Source: Aminipila sp051883075
GTDB taxonomy: Bacteria; Bacillota; Clostridia; Peptostreptococcales; Anaerovoracaceae
Reading direction: 5' to 3'
NCBI GenBank assembly: GCA_051883075.1
Contig: JBJETA010000005.1
Coordinates: forward strand, 15,804 to 79,803
DNA: 64,000 nucleotides
Each line of letters opens with the position of its first letter. Position 1 is the stretch's first letter. The translations under genes and the position numbers were made by a program. Shown one piece after another: positions 51,578-60,759 of the stretch. The notes below the pieces were generated by a model. That model saw only the letters and a program-made list of their open reading frames with translations, made no database searches and was not told the origin of the DNA.

Positions 51578-51919
51578 ATGCTTAGGAAAAATGTATTACG
51601 CAGGCAAAAAGATTTTTCTGCTATTTACAAAAACGGCAAATCCTTTGGAGGAAAATATTTGGTTCTTTTTTGCAGAAAAAATGGACTTAAATATAATCGT
51701 TTAGGGTATTTGGCAAGTAAAAAAGTAGGAAACAGCGTAGTAAGAAACAGAGCAAGAAGACTGATGAGAGAAAGCTACAGACAGACGGAAAGTAAACTGC
51801 AGCAGGGTTATGATTTAATATTTATAGCAAGAAACGGTATACAGAAGGTTAAGTGTAACGATGTATGCAGATGTATGCGCTCTCTTTTTAAAAAAGCCGG
51901 AATGTTTAAAGATAGTTAA
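51578..51919 (+). CDS. rnpA: Ribonuclease P protein component
   Basis: 113 residues that assist the RNase P RNA in tRNA 5' processing. LRRQKDFSAIYKNGKSFGGKYLVLF start and the RNPP signature VVRNRARRLMRESYRQ. TAGGTGATG ribosome site. It overlaps the earliest in-frame start of the next gene but not the chosen one. Confidence 0.96.
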   Translation: MLRKNVLRRQKDFSAIYKNGKSFGGKYLVLFCRKNGLKYNRLGYLASKKVGNSVVRNRARRLMRESYRQTESKLQQGYDLIFIARNGIQKVKCNDVCRCMRSLFKKAGMFKDS

Positions 51920-51932
51920 GAAGGTGTGCTAT

Positions 51933-52142
51933 TTGAAGAAAATAGTTATTGGACTTGTTAGGGGATACCAGAAATTTATATCTCCTTTATTTCCGCCAAC
52001 CTGCCGGTTTTACCCGACATGTTCATCATATTTTATACAGGCAGTTGAAAAGTATGGTGTTATAAAGGGAAGTTTTCTTGGAATTAAAAGGATTTTAAAA
52101 TGTCATCCCTTTAATCCGGGAGGATATGATCCTTTAAAGTAG
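51933..52142 (+). CDS. yidD: Membrane protein insertion efficiency factor YidD
   Basis: The start is TTG 51933, with AAGGTG 6 bases upstream; it lies 13 bases after rnpA. 69 residues with the invariant block RGYQKFISPLFPPTCRFYPTCSSYFIQAVEKYGVIKG and CHPFNPGGYDP. Small amphipathic helper of YidC. Gene order rnpA-yidD-yidC is standard. Confidence 0.95.
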   Translation: MKKIVIGLVRGYQKFISPLFPPTCRFYPTCSSYFIQAVEKYGVIKGSFLGIKRILKCHPFNPGGYDPLK

Positions 52143-52154
52143 CGGAGGAAATTA

Positions 52155-52868
52155 ATGCAGACAATTATTGGTATTATTGCAGTGCCTCTTGGGTGGCTAC
52201 TGAGCTTTATTTACGGCTTGGTTAATAACTATGGTATTACTTTGGTACTATTCACCGTTTTAGTAAAGGGATGTTTATATCCTCTTTACGCAAGCCAGAT
52301 TAAATCAACGGCTGCTATGGCGGACATTCAGCCTAAGATGCAGGCATTGCAGAAAAAGTATGCACATGACAAAGAAATGCTTAATATAAAGCTGATGGAG
52401 CTTTATAAAGAAGAAAAGTTTAATCCTATGGGCGGATGCTTGCCTATGCTTATCCAGATGCCTATAATCTTTGGACTTTTTGCTTTACTTAGAAATCCAA
52501 TGGCTTATATTTCCGCAGATTCAATGCTATTGGCTATTCATGAATCATTTTTATGGGTTATGGACCTGAGCCAGCCTGATTTATGGATACTTCCTATAGC
52601 AGCAGGTGTATCTACTTTTATTTCTTTCAGTCAGACACAGGCACAGCAGGCAGCTATGGGCGGAGCAAACAATCAGATGGCTCCTATGATGAAGATGATG
52701 AAAATCATTTTCCCTGTTATGATTGTACTAATGGGTAGATCATTCCCTGCAGGTCTTACTATTTATTGGTTTGTTGGTACTTTAGTTCAGATTGGTTTCA
52801 ACTTTAGACTTAACAAGCTGAGAAAGAAAATGAGAGCAGAATCACAAAAGAAGAAGCATAAGAAATAA
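52155..52868 (+). CDS. yidC: Membrane insertase YidC/SpoIIIJ
   Basis: 237 residues, five membrane helices, no lipobox at the N-terminus. Typical segments: YGITLVLFTVLVKGCLYPLYASQIKS, FNPMGGCLPMLIQMPIIFGLFALL and the basic tail LRKKMRAESQKKKHKK that contacts ribosomes. The groove residue that is Arg in many YidC proteins is Lys here (LVKGCLYPL). GGAGG lies before the ATG. Confidence 0.95.
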   Translation: MQTIIGIIAVPLGWLLSFIYGLVNNYGITLVLFTVLVKGCLYPLYASQIKSTAAMADIQPKMQALQKKYAHDKEMLNIKLMELYKEEKFNPMGGCLPMLIQMPIIFGLFALLRNPMAYISADSMLLAIHESFLWVMDLSQPDLWILPIAAGVSTFISFSQTQAQQAAMGGANNQMAPMMKMMKIIFPVMIVLMGRSFPAGLTIYWFVGTLVQIGFNFRLNKLRKKMRAESQKKKHKK

Positions 52869-52897
52869 AAAGCATTTATTTTGAAGGGAATTTAAAT

Positions 52898-53722
52898 ATG
52901 GATTACGCAGAAAAGTGGGGGAAGGACGAAGAAGAAGCTATAAGACTTGCCCTCATTGATTTAAAACTCTCAAGAGAAGATGTTGATGTAATTGTATTGG
53001 AGGAATCTTCAAAAGGCTTTTTCGGTATTGGCTCAAAACTTGCTAAAGTAAGAGTTCAAAAAAAGGCAGCTTTGGCAGAAGCTGAAGAAAAGGCAAAAGA
53101 AGCTGAAAAAGAAACGCCAATCGCAGTTGCTCATAATGATTCTCTCAAGGAGAAGAATAAAAAAGAATTTGTAAAAAAAGAAAAAAAGGAGCAGAGAGAA
53201 GTAAGAGAAAAGACTCAGGCAAGAAGGTATGAAAGTGAAGAAAGCCTTAAGAGCGAAAAGCCTGATGATTTAGTTCCTGTTGAATCTTCTCCGGCTTTGG
53301 ATTTCTTAAAGGATGTAACTGAAAAGATGGGTATTGAAGTTACAGTTACAGCCGCTGAAAACGAAAACAGCATTTATGTTGACATCAACGGAAAAGACTC
53401 CGGTACTGTTATAGGTAAGAGAGGACAGACTCTTGATGCACTTCAGTATCTTACTCGTCTTGTTGTAAACAAGGATGATGAAAAATATAAGAGAGTTGTT
53501 GTTGATGCAGAAAACTATAGAGCTAAGAGAGAAAAGACTTTGGAACAGCTTGCAAACAGACTTGCTGACAAGGTTATAAGAACAAGAAGAAGTGTAAGAC
53601 TTGAACCGATGAATCCTTATGAAAGAAAAATCATTCATGCAACACTTCAGAACAACCCTAAAATCACTACAAAGAGTGAAGGTGAAGAACCTTACAGAAG
53701 GGTTATAATTGAATTAAAGTAG
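52898..53722 (+). CDS. khpB: Jag/KhpB RNA-binding protein
   Basis: 274 residues: Jag-N (1-55, SKGFFGIGSKLAKVRV), a Lys/Glu-rich linker (~60-125), KH domain (~150-205, YVDINGKDSGTVIGKRGQTLDALQYL) and R3H (~210-274, MNPYERKIIHATLQ, EGEEPYRRVII). Linked to YidC in most Bacillota and to cell elongation and sporulation. Last gene before a terminator at 53727-53757. Confidence 0.95.
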   Translation: MDYAEKWGKDEEEAIRLALIDLKLSREDVDVIVLEESSKGFFGIGSKLAKVRVQKKAALAEAEEKAKEAEKETPIAVAHNDSLKEKNKKEFVKKEKKEQREVREKTQARRYESEESLKSEKPDDLVPVESSPALDFLKDVTEKMGIEVTVTAAENENSIYVDINGKDSGTVIGKRGQTLDALQYLTRLVVNKDDEKYKRVVVDAENYRAKREKTLEQLANRLADKVIRTRRSVRLEPMNPYERKIIHATLQNNPKITTKSEGEEPYRRVIIELK

Positions 53723-53726
53723 AATT

Positions 53727-53757
53727 AAAGTACCGCGCACATGCGGTACTTTTTTTA
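53727..53757 (+). terminator. Terminator after jag
   Basis: AAAGTACCGC/GCGGTACTTT stem with a 6-base loop, followed by TTTTTT. Confidence 0.9.
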
Positions 53758-53905
53758 CCGCAGGATATTTATTTTTTAAAATAAAAATAATGTACAATAC
53801 AATTCGGTAAAACTCTAAATATATACTTGTATATTTATATATATAATTATAAAATAAAGGGTAAAGCTAAATTTGGTTAGAATATTTTAAATAGTTTATA
53901 GGAGG

Positions 53906-53932
53906 ATGCGGATACTTGATACCCGCAGATAA
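53906..53932 (+). promoter_or_regulatory. Short leader ORF ahead of mnmE
   Basis: The strong ribosome site AGGAGG lies at 53900-53905 and ATG follows at once, opening an 8-codon frame (MRILDTRR) that stops at 53930-53932. The mnmE ATG is 3 bases further on and has no good site of its own. Translational coupling through the leader is the likely reading. The zero spacing between AGGAGG and ATG is a weakness. Confidence 0.45.
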
Positions 53933-53935
53933 GAA

Positions 53936-55372
53936 ATGGAAGATACTATTGCGGCGGTTGCTACCGCTTATGGTGAAGGCGGCATAGGAATCATAAGAAT
54001 AAGCGGTGAAAATGCTTTGGAGGTTTTGAACAAGGTATTTGTTCCAATGAAGAAAACCAAGAGAAAATCAGAAGATGGATTTATGCCTGAAGCTGTTGAT
54101 ATAACTTTAAATACGCCTATCGTAAATAGACGATTAACTTACGGTCATATTGTTGATTACAATACAGATAAGGTCATAGATGAAGTGCTTGCGGTATATA
54201 TGAAGGCACCTTATACTTATACGACTGAAGATGTGGTTGAGATAAACTGTCACGGGAGCATCGTATCCTTGAGAAAGGTGCTGGAGCTTGTTTTAAAAAG
54301 CGGTGCCAGAATGGCAGAGCCCGGTGAGTTTACAAAGAGGGCATTTTTAAACGGCAGACTTGATTTAACTCAGGCGGAGGCTGTTATTGATCTGATAAAA
54401 GCTAAGAGTGATAAAACCTTTGATGTTGCTCTGGAGCAGTTGGACGGAAGCATTTCAACAAGGATAAGGAAAATCAGGGCATTGCTTATGGACGAGCTTG
54501 TGAACATTACCGTGAACCTTGATTATCCCGATGAAGATATAGAGGTTATTGTATATGAAAAGCTGTCGGATAACCTATCGCAAATAGGCGATATGATTCA
54601 AAAATTAATAGATTCGGCGGATACAGGCAGAATTATAAAAGAGGGCTTTAAAATAGCTATAGTAGGTAAGCCGAATGTGGGTAAGTCATCTCTTATGAAT
54701 GCCCTGTTAAAAGAAACGAGAGCAATTGTTACAGATATACCGGGAACTACGAGAGATACTATAGTTGAAGATATAAATATAAAAGGTATTCCTGTTAAAC
54801 TGATTGATACGGCGGGAATACATGAAACTGAAGATACTGTTGAGAAAATAGGTATCGAAAAAAGCAAGGAGTCTTTCAATCAGGCTGACCTTGTGGTGCT
54901 GATAATTGACGGAAGTCAGGGCATTACCGGGGAGGATATGAATATCATAGAAACTGTTGAAAACAGAAAAGCACTTGTTTTGATAAATAAGATTGATTTG
55001 GGCATGGTAATGTCCGATTCCGATATAGCAAAGCTTAAGGATAAGATGCCGAATGCGCTATTTATAAAAACTGCAGTTAAGGACAGTAAGGGACTGGAGG
55101 AAATAGAAGATGAGATAGAGCGGCTTGTATATAACGGTGATATAAAACAGAGCGGTTCTATATTTGTAACAAATGTAAGACATTCAAATCTGCTGGTTTC
55201 CGCTAAATCGTCATTAGACGATGCGATAAATATGGTTCACCTTGGTGAGGCACTTGAGTTCATAGAAATAGATGTGAAAAGATGCTGGGAGCTGCTTGGT
55301 GAAATCATAGGTGAAACAGTAGGAGACAGCATTATAGATGAAGTATTTGCGAGATTCTGTCTTGGAAAATAG
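53936..55372 (+). CDS. mnmE: tRNA modification GTPase MnmE
   Basis: Works with MnmG to add cmnm5 to wobble U34. 478 residues starting DTIAAVATAYGEGGIGIIRISG, helical domain, G domain with GKPNVGKSSLMNAL, DIPGTTRD, DTAGI and NKID, and the C-terminal CLGK catalytic Cys. An in-frame stop directly precedes the ATG, so the start is fixed. Confidence 0.97.
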   Translation: MEDTIAAVATAYGEGGIGIIRISGENALEVLNKVFVPMKKTKRKSEDGFMPEAVDITLNTPIVNRRLTYGHIVDYNTDKVIDEVLAVYMKAPYTYTTEDVVEINCHGSIVSLRKVLELVLKSGARMAEPGEFTKRAFLNGRLDLTQAEAVIDLIKAKSDKTFDVALEQLDGSISTRIRKIRALLMDELVNITVNLDYPDEDIEVIVYEKLSDNLSQIGDMIQKLIDSADTGRIIKEGFKIAIVGKPNVGKSSLMNALLKETRAIVTDIPGTTRDTIVEDINIKGIPVKLIDTAGIHETEDTVEKIGIEKSKESFNQADLVVLIIDGSQGITGEDMNIIETVENRKALVLINKIDLGMVMSDSDIAKLKDKMPNALFIKTAVKDSKGLEEIEDEIERLVYNGDIKQSGSIFVTNVRHSNLLVSAKSSLDDAINMVHLGEALEFIEIDVKRCWELLGEIIGETVGDSIIDEVFARFCLGK

Positions 55373-55387
55373 TTGGGAGATAAATTT

Positions 55388-57274
55388 ATGAATTATTATA
55401 TCATGGGTGAATATGACGTTATAGTTATAGGTGCCGGTCATGCAGGCTGCGAAGCAGCTCTTGCTTCCGCACGAATGGGAAAAAAGACTTTGGCGCTTTC
55501 AATAAATCTTGAAGCTGTTGCAATGATGGCATGCAATCCTTCTATAGGAGGAACGGGAAAGGGTCATCTTGTAAGGGAAATAGATGCTCTTGGCGGAGAG
55601 ATGGGCATTAATATTGATAAGACTTTTATACAGAGCAAAATGTTAAATACGGCAAAAGGACCTGCGGTTCATTCACTCAGAGCACAGGCTGATAAGCACA
55701 GATACCATGTTGAAATGAAACGGACTATGGAAAAAGAGGAAAATCTTGATTTGAGACAGGGCGAAGCCGTTGATATATTTGTTGAAGACGGAAAGGCCTG
55801 CGGTGTCATTTTGAAAACCGGTGCAGCCTACAGGGCTAAAGCTGTTGTACTGGCTACCGGAACATTTCTGAGAGGTAAGATTTTTATAGGAGAATGGGCA
55901 TTTAACAGCGGACCGAACGGTCTGGCACCGTCTATGGAGCTTTCTGAAAATCTTGAGAAGCATGGTATGAAGTTCAGAAGATTTAAGACAGGTACACCTG
56001 CAAGGGCTCTGGCATCAAGTTTGGATTATTCAAAGATGCAGGAGCAGAAGGGTGATGAGAATATAGTTCCTTTTTCCTTTATGAATGACGATTTGGGAAA
56101 AAATCAGATTTCATGTTGGCTGACTTATACAAATGAAAATACCCATACTGTCATCAGAAATAATTTTTCAAGGTCTGCACTTTTCGGCGGTCAGATAGAA
56201 GGAGTAGGTCCACGATATTGTCCTTCCATCGAGGATAAAGTGAACAGGTTTGCCGATAAGGAAAGACACCAGTTATTTATTGAACCGGAAGGTCTTGATA
56301 CTGAGGAAATGTACATACAGGGTATGTCTTCGAGTCTTCCTGAGGATGTTCAGGAGGCATTTTATAAAACTATTCCGGGACTTGAAAACCTGAAGATTGT
56401 TAGACCTGCATACGCTATTGAGTATGACTGTATTGATCCTTTAAACCTGACATCTTCACTTGAAAACAGAAATATTGAAAATCTTTTCTGTGCGGGACAG
56501 TTTAACGGAAGCTCGGGATATGAAGAAGCAGCTGCCCAGGGTCTTATTGCAGGCATTAATGCAGCACTTAAGGTTGACGGCAGGGAACCGTTTATTCTGG
56601 ACCGTTCGGAGGCTTACATAGGTGTGCTTATAGATGACCTTGTTACGAAGGGTACGAATGAGCCTTACCGTATCATGACTTCAAGAGCAGAATACCGTCT
56701 TGTGCTCCGACAGGATAACGCCGATTTAAGACTGACTGAAAAGGGATATAAAATAGGTCTTGTAAAACAGGACAGATATGAAAGATATCTTAAGATAAAA
56801 AATGATGCGGAAGAAGAAATAAAAAGACTTGAAAGAACTATGGTTCCACCTTCGGAAGAAATAAATAAATTTATGGAAGAAAATGGAAGTTCACCTCTGA
56901 AAAACGGTGTTTCCCTGCTGGAGCTTTTAAAGCGTCCGCAATTTACTTATGAATCTCTTGCAACTATTGACAAAGGCAGAGAAAAACAGCTTTCAAAGCA
57001 CTCTGTTACACAGCTTGAAGTGCAGACAAAGTATGAAGGCTATATAGAAAAACAGCTTAAGCAGATAGAAAGATTTAAAAAGCTTGAAGATAAGAAATTA
57101 GATAAGGAATTTGATTATTCCACTGTTGAAGGACTCAGACTTGAGGCAATCCAGAAGCTTAACAGCTTTAAGCCTGTGTCTGTAGGTCAGGCCTCAAGAA
57201 TATCGGGAGTTTCACCTGCAGATATAAATGTTCTTTTAATACATCTGGAAAAGGCAAGAAGAATGAACAGATAA
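55388..57274 (+). CDS. mnmG: tRNA uridine 5-carboxymethylaminomethyl modification enzyme MnmG
   Basis: The start is ATG 55388, with GGGAG 8 bases upstream, 15 bases after mnmE. 628 residues: FAD-binding YDVIVIGAGHAGCEAALASARMG, CNPSIGGTGKGHLVREIDALGG, GTFLRG and a C-terminal SRISGVSPADINVLLIHLEK. Standard partner of MnmE. Confidence 0.97.
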   Translation: MNYYIMGEYDVIVIGAGHAGCEAALASARMGKKTLALSINLEAVAMMACNPSIGGTGKGHLVREIDALGGEMGINIDKTFIQSKMLNTAKGPAVHSLRAQADKHRYHVEMKRTMEKEENLDLRQGEAVDIFVEDGKACGVILKTGAAYRAKAVVLATGTFLRGKIFIGEWAFNSGPNGLAPSMELSENLEKHGMKFRRFKTGTPARALASSLDYSKMQEQKGDENIVPFSFMNDDLGKNQISCWLTYTNENTHTVIRNNFSRSALFGGQIEGVGPRYCPSIEDKVNRFADKERHQLFIEPEGLDTEEMYIQGMSSSLPEDVQEAFYKTIPGLENLKIVRPAYAIEYDCIDPLNLTSSLENRNIENLFCAGQFNGSSGYEEAAAQGLIAGINAALKVDGREPFILDRSEAYIGVLIDDLVTKGTNEPYRIMTSRAEYRLVLRQDNADLRLTEKGYKIGLVKQDRYERYLKIKNDAEEEIKRLERTMVPPSEEINKFMEENGSSPLKNGVSLLELLKRPQFTYESLATIDKGREKQLSKHSVTQLEVQTKYEGYIEKQLKQIERFKKLEDKKLDKEFDYSTVEGLRLEAIQKLNSFKPVSVGQASRISGVSPADINVLLIHLEKARRMNR

Positions 57275-57288
57275 TAGGGAGATTTTCT

Positions 57289-57999
57289 ATGCAGAATTTG
57301 ATAAAAGCATTTGATGCGTTAGGCATCGAATACAATGATAAAATGATAGAGCAGTTCAGAGAATACATGGATATGCTCCTTAAGTGGAATGAGAAGGTAA
57401 ATCTTACTGCAATCAAAGAAAAGGATGAGTTTATTAAAAAGCATTATATTGATTCTGTTATATGTCATGGATTTCCGGAAATGAAAAATGCCGAAACAAT
57501 TATTGATGTGGGAACAGGCGGAGGATTTCCGGGCATTCCTCTTGCAATAATTTTTCCTGAAAAGCAGTTTGTTCTGATGGATTCCCTTTTGAAGCGGCTG
57601 AAGATTATAGATGAGCTTACGGAAAAACTCGGTATTGATAATGTCAGAACGCTTCACGGCAGAGCAGAGGATTTGGGAAGAAATAAGGAGCATAGGGAAA
57701 AATATGATATATGTGTATCGAGAGCAGTTGCCAACCTTGCTACTTTATCAGAGTATTGCCTGCCATTTATAAAAGTGGGAGGAAACTTTCTTGCATATAA
57801 AGCTGTAAAAGCGGAAGAAGAAATTAAAGCTGCAAAGGGTGCTGTTCACCTTCTGGGAGGAACAATTTCAAGAGAAGAAAAAGTTGAACTTCCCGACTTT
57901 AATCTGGAGCACAATATTATAGTTATTGATAAGGTACAGAACACATCTGCAAAATATCCGAGAAAAGCAGGCACTCCGTCGAAAGAGCCACTAAAATAG
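57289..57999 (+). CDS. rsmG: 16S rRNA (G527) methyltransferase RsmG
   Basis: 236 residues with SAM site IIDVGTGGGFPGIPLAI, FVLMDSLLKRLKII and CVSRAVANLATLSEYC. AGGGAG before the ATG. It ends the mnmE-mnmG-rsmG run; the terminator stem overlaps its last codons. Confidence 0.97.
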   Translation: MQNLIKAFDALGIEYNDKMIEQFREYMDMLLKWNEKVNLTAIKEKDEFIKKHYIDSVICHGFPEMKNAETIIDVGTGGGFPGIPLAIIFPEKQFVLMDSLLKRLKIIDELTEKLGIDNVRTLHGRAEDLGRNKEHREKYDICVSRAVANLATLSEYCLPFIKVGGNFLAYKAVKAEEEIKAAKGAVHLLGGTISREEKVELPDFNLEHNIIVIDKVQNTSAKYPRKAGTPSKEPLK

Positions 58000-58018
58000 A
58001 AATTTTAGTGGTTTTTTT
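57988..58018 (+). terminator. Terminator overlapping the rsmG 3' end
   Basis: CCACTAAAAT (57988-57997) pairs with ATTTTAGTGG (58002-58011), followed by seven T. The left arm includes the end of the rsmG coding region. Confidence 0.87.
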
Positions 58019-58031
58019 GTTTACTAAAGAT

Positions 58032-58047
58032 TGTTTCACGTGAAACA
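58032..58047. promoter_or_regulatory. parS site 1
   Basis: TGTTTCACGTGAAACA, a perfect parS palindrome, between rsmG and the noc-like gene. ParB loading site for chromosome segregation. Confidence 0.95.
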
Positions 58048-58105
58048 TTTTATGGTAACATATCTTAAAAGGTTGGAATAACTTGATTTACAAAGGAGAA
58101 GAGTT

Positions 58106-58906
58106 ATGTTTAATAAGAAAAGCCTGGAGATAGCTGTTGACTCTATTTATACAAATCCGGAACAGCCAAGAAAAACTTTTAATCAGGGTGAGCTTGAGGA
58201 ACTTGCCATGTCCATAAAGGAGTATGGCGTGCTGCAGCCAATCATAGTGAGCAGGAATAAAGAAGGAAAATATTTTCTTGTAGCAGGGGAGAGAAGATTA
58301 CGTGCCTCAAAGCTTTTGGGACTTTCAAAAATACCGGCAATAATAAAAGAAGCTGATGATAAAAGTATAGCTTTAATAGCTTTAGTTGAAAATGTACAAA
58401 GAGAAAATCTCAGCTACATAGAGGAAGCTATTGCATATAAAAAGCTTATGGAAGATTTCGGACTTTCACAAAGTGAAATATCAAGAAGAGTAGGGAAGCA
58501 GCAGTCAACTATTTCAAATAAAATAAGGTTGCTTGCACTTCCTGAAGATATTATAGGACTGCTTCTGGAAAACAAGCTTACAGAACGTCATGCCAGGGCA
58601 TTATTGAAACTGGAGGATAATGCTCTCAGAAAAAAAGTTATAGAAAGAGTCATTGCAAATAATTTAAATGTCAAACAGACAGAAAGACTGATAGAAGATA
58701 TCCAGCAGAAGCAGCAGGAGGAATTAAGAAAGAAAAATAAATTGAGATATATACATTATAAGATATACATTAATTCTATTAAAAAAACTTTTGAACAGAT
58801 AAAAGATATGGAGGAGCAGGCAAAGTATTACCAGAAGGATTTAGGTGATATGATGGAAATAAGGATAACAATTCCTAAAAAAAGCGCCTGTGATAAGGTT
58901 AGTTAA
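58106..58906 (+). CDS. noc: ParB-family protein, Noc position (nucleoid occlusion or second ParB)
   Basis: 266 residues: ParB N-domain (PEQPRKTFNQGELEELAMSIKEYGVLQPIIV, AGERRLRASKLLGLSKIPAII, VENVQRENLSYIEEA), central HTH (GLSQSEISRRVGKQQSTISNKIRLLALP) and a helical C-terminus (~205-266). Lying just after rsmG it corresponds to B. subtilis noc. The N-terminal amphipathic helix that anchors B. subtilis Noc to the membrane is not present, since the ParB domain begins at residue ~6. It is flanked by parS sites. AAAGGAG before the ATG. Confidence 0.8.
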   Translation: MFNKKSLEIAVDSIYTNPEQPRKTFNQGELEELAMSIKEYGVLQPIIVSRNKEGKYFLVAGERRLRASKLLGLSKIPAIIKEADDKSIALIALVENVQRENLSYIEEAIAYKKLMEDFGLSQSEISRRVGKQQSTISNKIRLLALPEDIIGLLLENKLTERHARALLKLEDNALRKKVIERVIANNLNVKQTERLIEDIQQKQQEELRKKNKLRYIHYKIYINSIKKTFEQIKDMEEQAKYYQKDLGDMMEIRITIPKKSACDKVS

Positions 58907-58936
58907 GAATGTTTCACGTGAAACATTCTTTTTTTT
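58905..58936 (+). terminator. parS site 2 built into an intrinsic terminator
   Basis: TGTTTCACGTGAAACA (58910-58925) is embedded in a 26-bp perfect palindrome (arms 58905-58917 and 58918-58930) ending in CATTCTTTTTTTT. It both carries parS and looks like the terminator of the noc-like gene, whose stop codon (58904-58906) touches the left arm. Confidence 0.85.
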
Positions 58937-59059
58937 ATAAAAATTGTATTTAAGAAGATAAAAAAGTATGGTTAAATGAATGCATATGTAATATAATTAT
59001 ATGTAGAGTTTTTTTATTAATAATGAGGAATTTTATATAAAATAAAAGGAGATAGTATT

Positions 59060-59845
59060 TTGGGTAAGACAATTGCAATATTTAACCAAAAAGGCGGTGT
59101 AGGAAAGACTACAACAAATATAAATTTAGCTGCATGCCTGGCTTTGATGGGAAAAAGAATTCTGATACTGGATATTGACCCACAGGGAAATACAACAAGC
59201 GGTGTGGGCATTGCAAAGAAGGGATTGGAAAAAACTACTTATGAAATACTTGTTGATGACAGCTTAGATCCTAAAGAAGCTATCATGCACACAACTGTTG
59301 AAAATATGGACATTATCCCTGCCAGCGTACAGCTTGCCGGAGCTGAAATAGAGCTTGTAAAGCTTGAGGGAAGGGAAAAAAGACTGAAGAAGGCTATAGA
59401 CAAGATTAAATCAGAATACGATTACATATTTATAGATTGCCCTCCTTCACTGGGACTTCTGACAATAAATTCACTGACTGCAGTAGACAGTGTGCTTATT
59501 CCTATCCAGTGTGAGTTTTATGCCCTTGAAGGGGTGAGCCAGCTGATGAGTACAATTGAACTTGTTAAGAAGAGCCTGAATCCTAACCTCAAGATACAGG
59601 GTGTTATACTCAGCATGTTTGACGGAAGAACCAATCTTTCAATTCAGGTAGTAGAAGAGGTTAAAAAGTATTTCAGGGAGAAGGTTTACACTACTGTTAT
59701 ACCGAGAAATGTACGATTAGCAGAAGCACCCAGCTATGGTATGCCTATCACTGAGTACGATCCAAAGTCTGCGGGAGCAGCAGCTTATCGTGAGTTTGCA
59801 GAAGAATTTTTAGAGTTGGAACAGGAATTGGAGGGAAATAAATAA
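59060..59845 (+). CDS. parA: ParA/Soj chromosome partition ATPase
   Basis: The start is TTG 59060, with AAAGGAG 9 bases upstream. 261 residues: deviant Walker A FNQKGGVGKTTTNINLAA, Walker A' LDIDPQGNTTSG, Walker B YIFIDCPPSLG. No N-terminal HTH, so chromosomal Soj type. Its stop overlaps the parB start (TAATG). Confidence 0.97.
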   Translation: MGKTIAIFNQKGGVGKTTTNINLAACLALMGKRILILDIDPQGNTTSGVGIAKKGLEKTTYEILVDDSLDPKEAIMHTTVENMDIIPASVQLAGAEIELVKLEGREKRLKKAIDKIKSEYDYIFIDCPPSLGLLTINSLTAVDSVLIPIQCEFYALEGVSQLMSTIELVKKSLNPNLKIQGVILSMFDGRTNLSIQVVEEVKKYFREKVYTTVIPRNVRLAEAPSYGMPITEYDPKSAGAAAYREFAEEFLELEQELEGNK

Positions 59846-60750
59846 TGGCAGCACCTAAAAAGAAGGGACTTGGAAGAGGGCTTGAAGAACTGTTCGGGGC
59901 TGTTGAGATTTCACCTGCAGCAGAAGAAAATACCATACAGGAAGAAAAGAAGGAAAATGCCGGCGAAGGCGGAAACGGTATCATATATCTTGACATCAAT
60001 GAAATTAAGCCAAATATAAACCAGCCGAGAAAACAGTTTAATGAAGAAAAAATTGATGAGCTGGCAGCATCTATTGAAACTTATGGCGTTATACAGCCTA
60101 TTATATTGAGAAAATCCGATATTGGATATGAGATTATTGCAGGCGAAAGAAGATGGAGAGCTGCAAGAAAGGCGAATCTCAAAAAGGTGCCATGTATACT
60201 GAAGGATCTTACCGAAGAAGAAAACATGGTCATTGCAATCATAGAAAACATGCAGAGAGAGGATCTGAATCCTATCGAAGAAGCAGAGGCTTTACAGCAG
60301 ATGATTGATAAATTCGGTTTAAGCCAGGAACAGGTTTCAAAAACTGTAGGAAAGAGCAGACCTTATATAACAAATTCGCTGCGTCTTTTAAAGCTTCCTT
60401 TTGAAGTGAGAAACTATGTCCTTGAAAACAAGCTTACAAACGGACATGCCAGAGCGATTGCCGGGATTGCGGATGAGGCGGTTCAGGTTGAAATAGCAGA
60501 CAAAGCTGTGGAACAGGGCTTGTCTGTAAGAGATGTTGAACAGCTTGTAAAGAACCTGAATGAGCCAAAGGATAAGAAAAAGAAAGAGAAGAAGATTAAG
60601 ACTCCTGATGTGATTAAGGTTGAAGAAGAGCTTAAGGAAATCCTTGGAACAAAGGTAAACATTAAAAACAAAGGTAAAAAGGGCAAGATAGAAATCGAAT
60701 ATTATAACCGTGAAGAATTGGAACGTCTGATTGACTTTTTCCGGGGATAA
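59845..60750 (+). CDS. parB: ParB/Spo0J chromosome partition protein
   Basis: 301 residues: short basic N-terminus KKKGLGRGLEELFG that stimulates ParA, CTP-binding ParB domain (AGERRWRAARKANLKKVPCIL, IENMQREDLNPIEEA), HTH (GLSQEQVSKTVGKSRPYITNSLRLLKLP) and a C-terminal dimerisation region. Loads at the two parS sites just upstream. Confidence 0.97.
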   Translation: MAAPKKKGLGRGLEELFGAVEISPAAEENTIQEEKKENAGEGGNGIIYLDINEIKPNINQPRKQFNEEKIDELAASIETYGVIQPIILRKSDIGYEIIAGERRWRAARKANLKKVPCILKDLTEEENMVIAIIENMQREDLNPIEEAEALQQMIDKFGLSQEQVSKTVGKSRPYITNSLRLLKLPFEVRNYVLENKLTNGHARAIAGIADEAVQVEIADKAVEQGLSVRDVEQLVKNLNEPKDKKKKEKKIKTPDVIKVEEELKEILGTKVNIKNKGKKGKIEIEYYNREELERLIDFFRG

Positions 60751-60759
60751 GAGGCGTAA

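Noticed and set aside
53760..53895. A clear promoter for mnmE
   Set aside because: Several TATA-like boxes exist, but none has a -35 at 16-18 bases, so none is listed.
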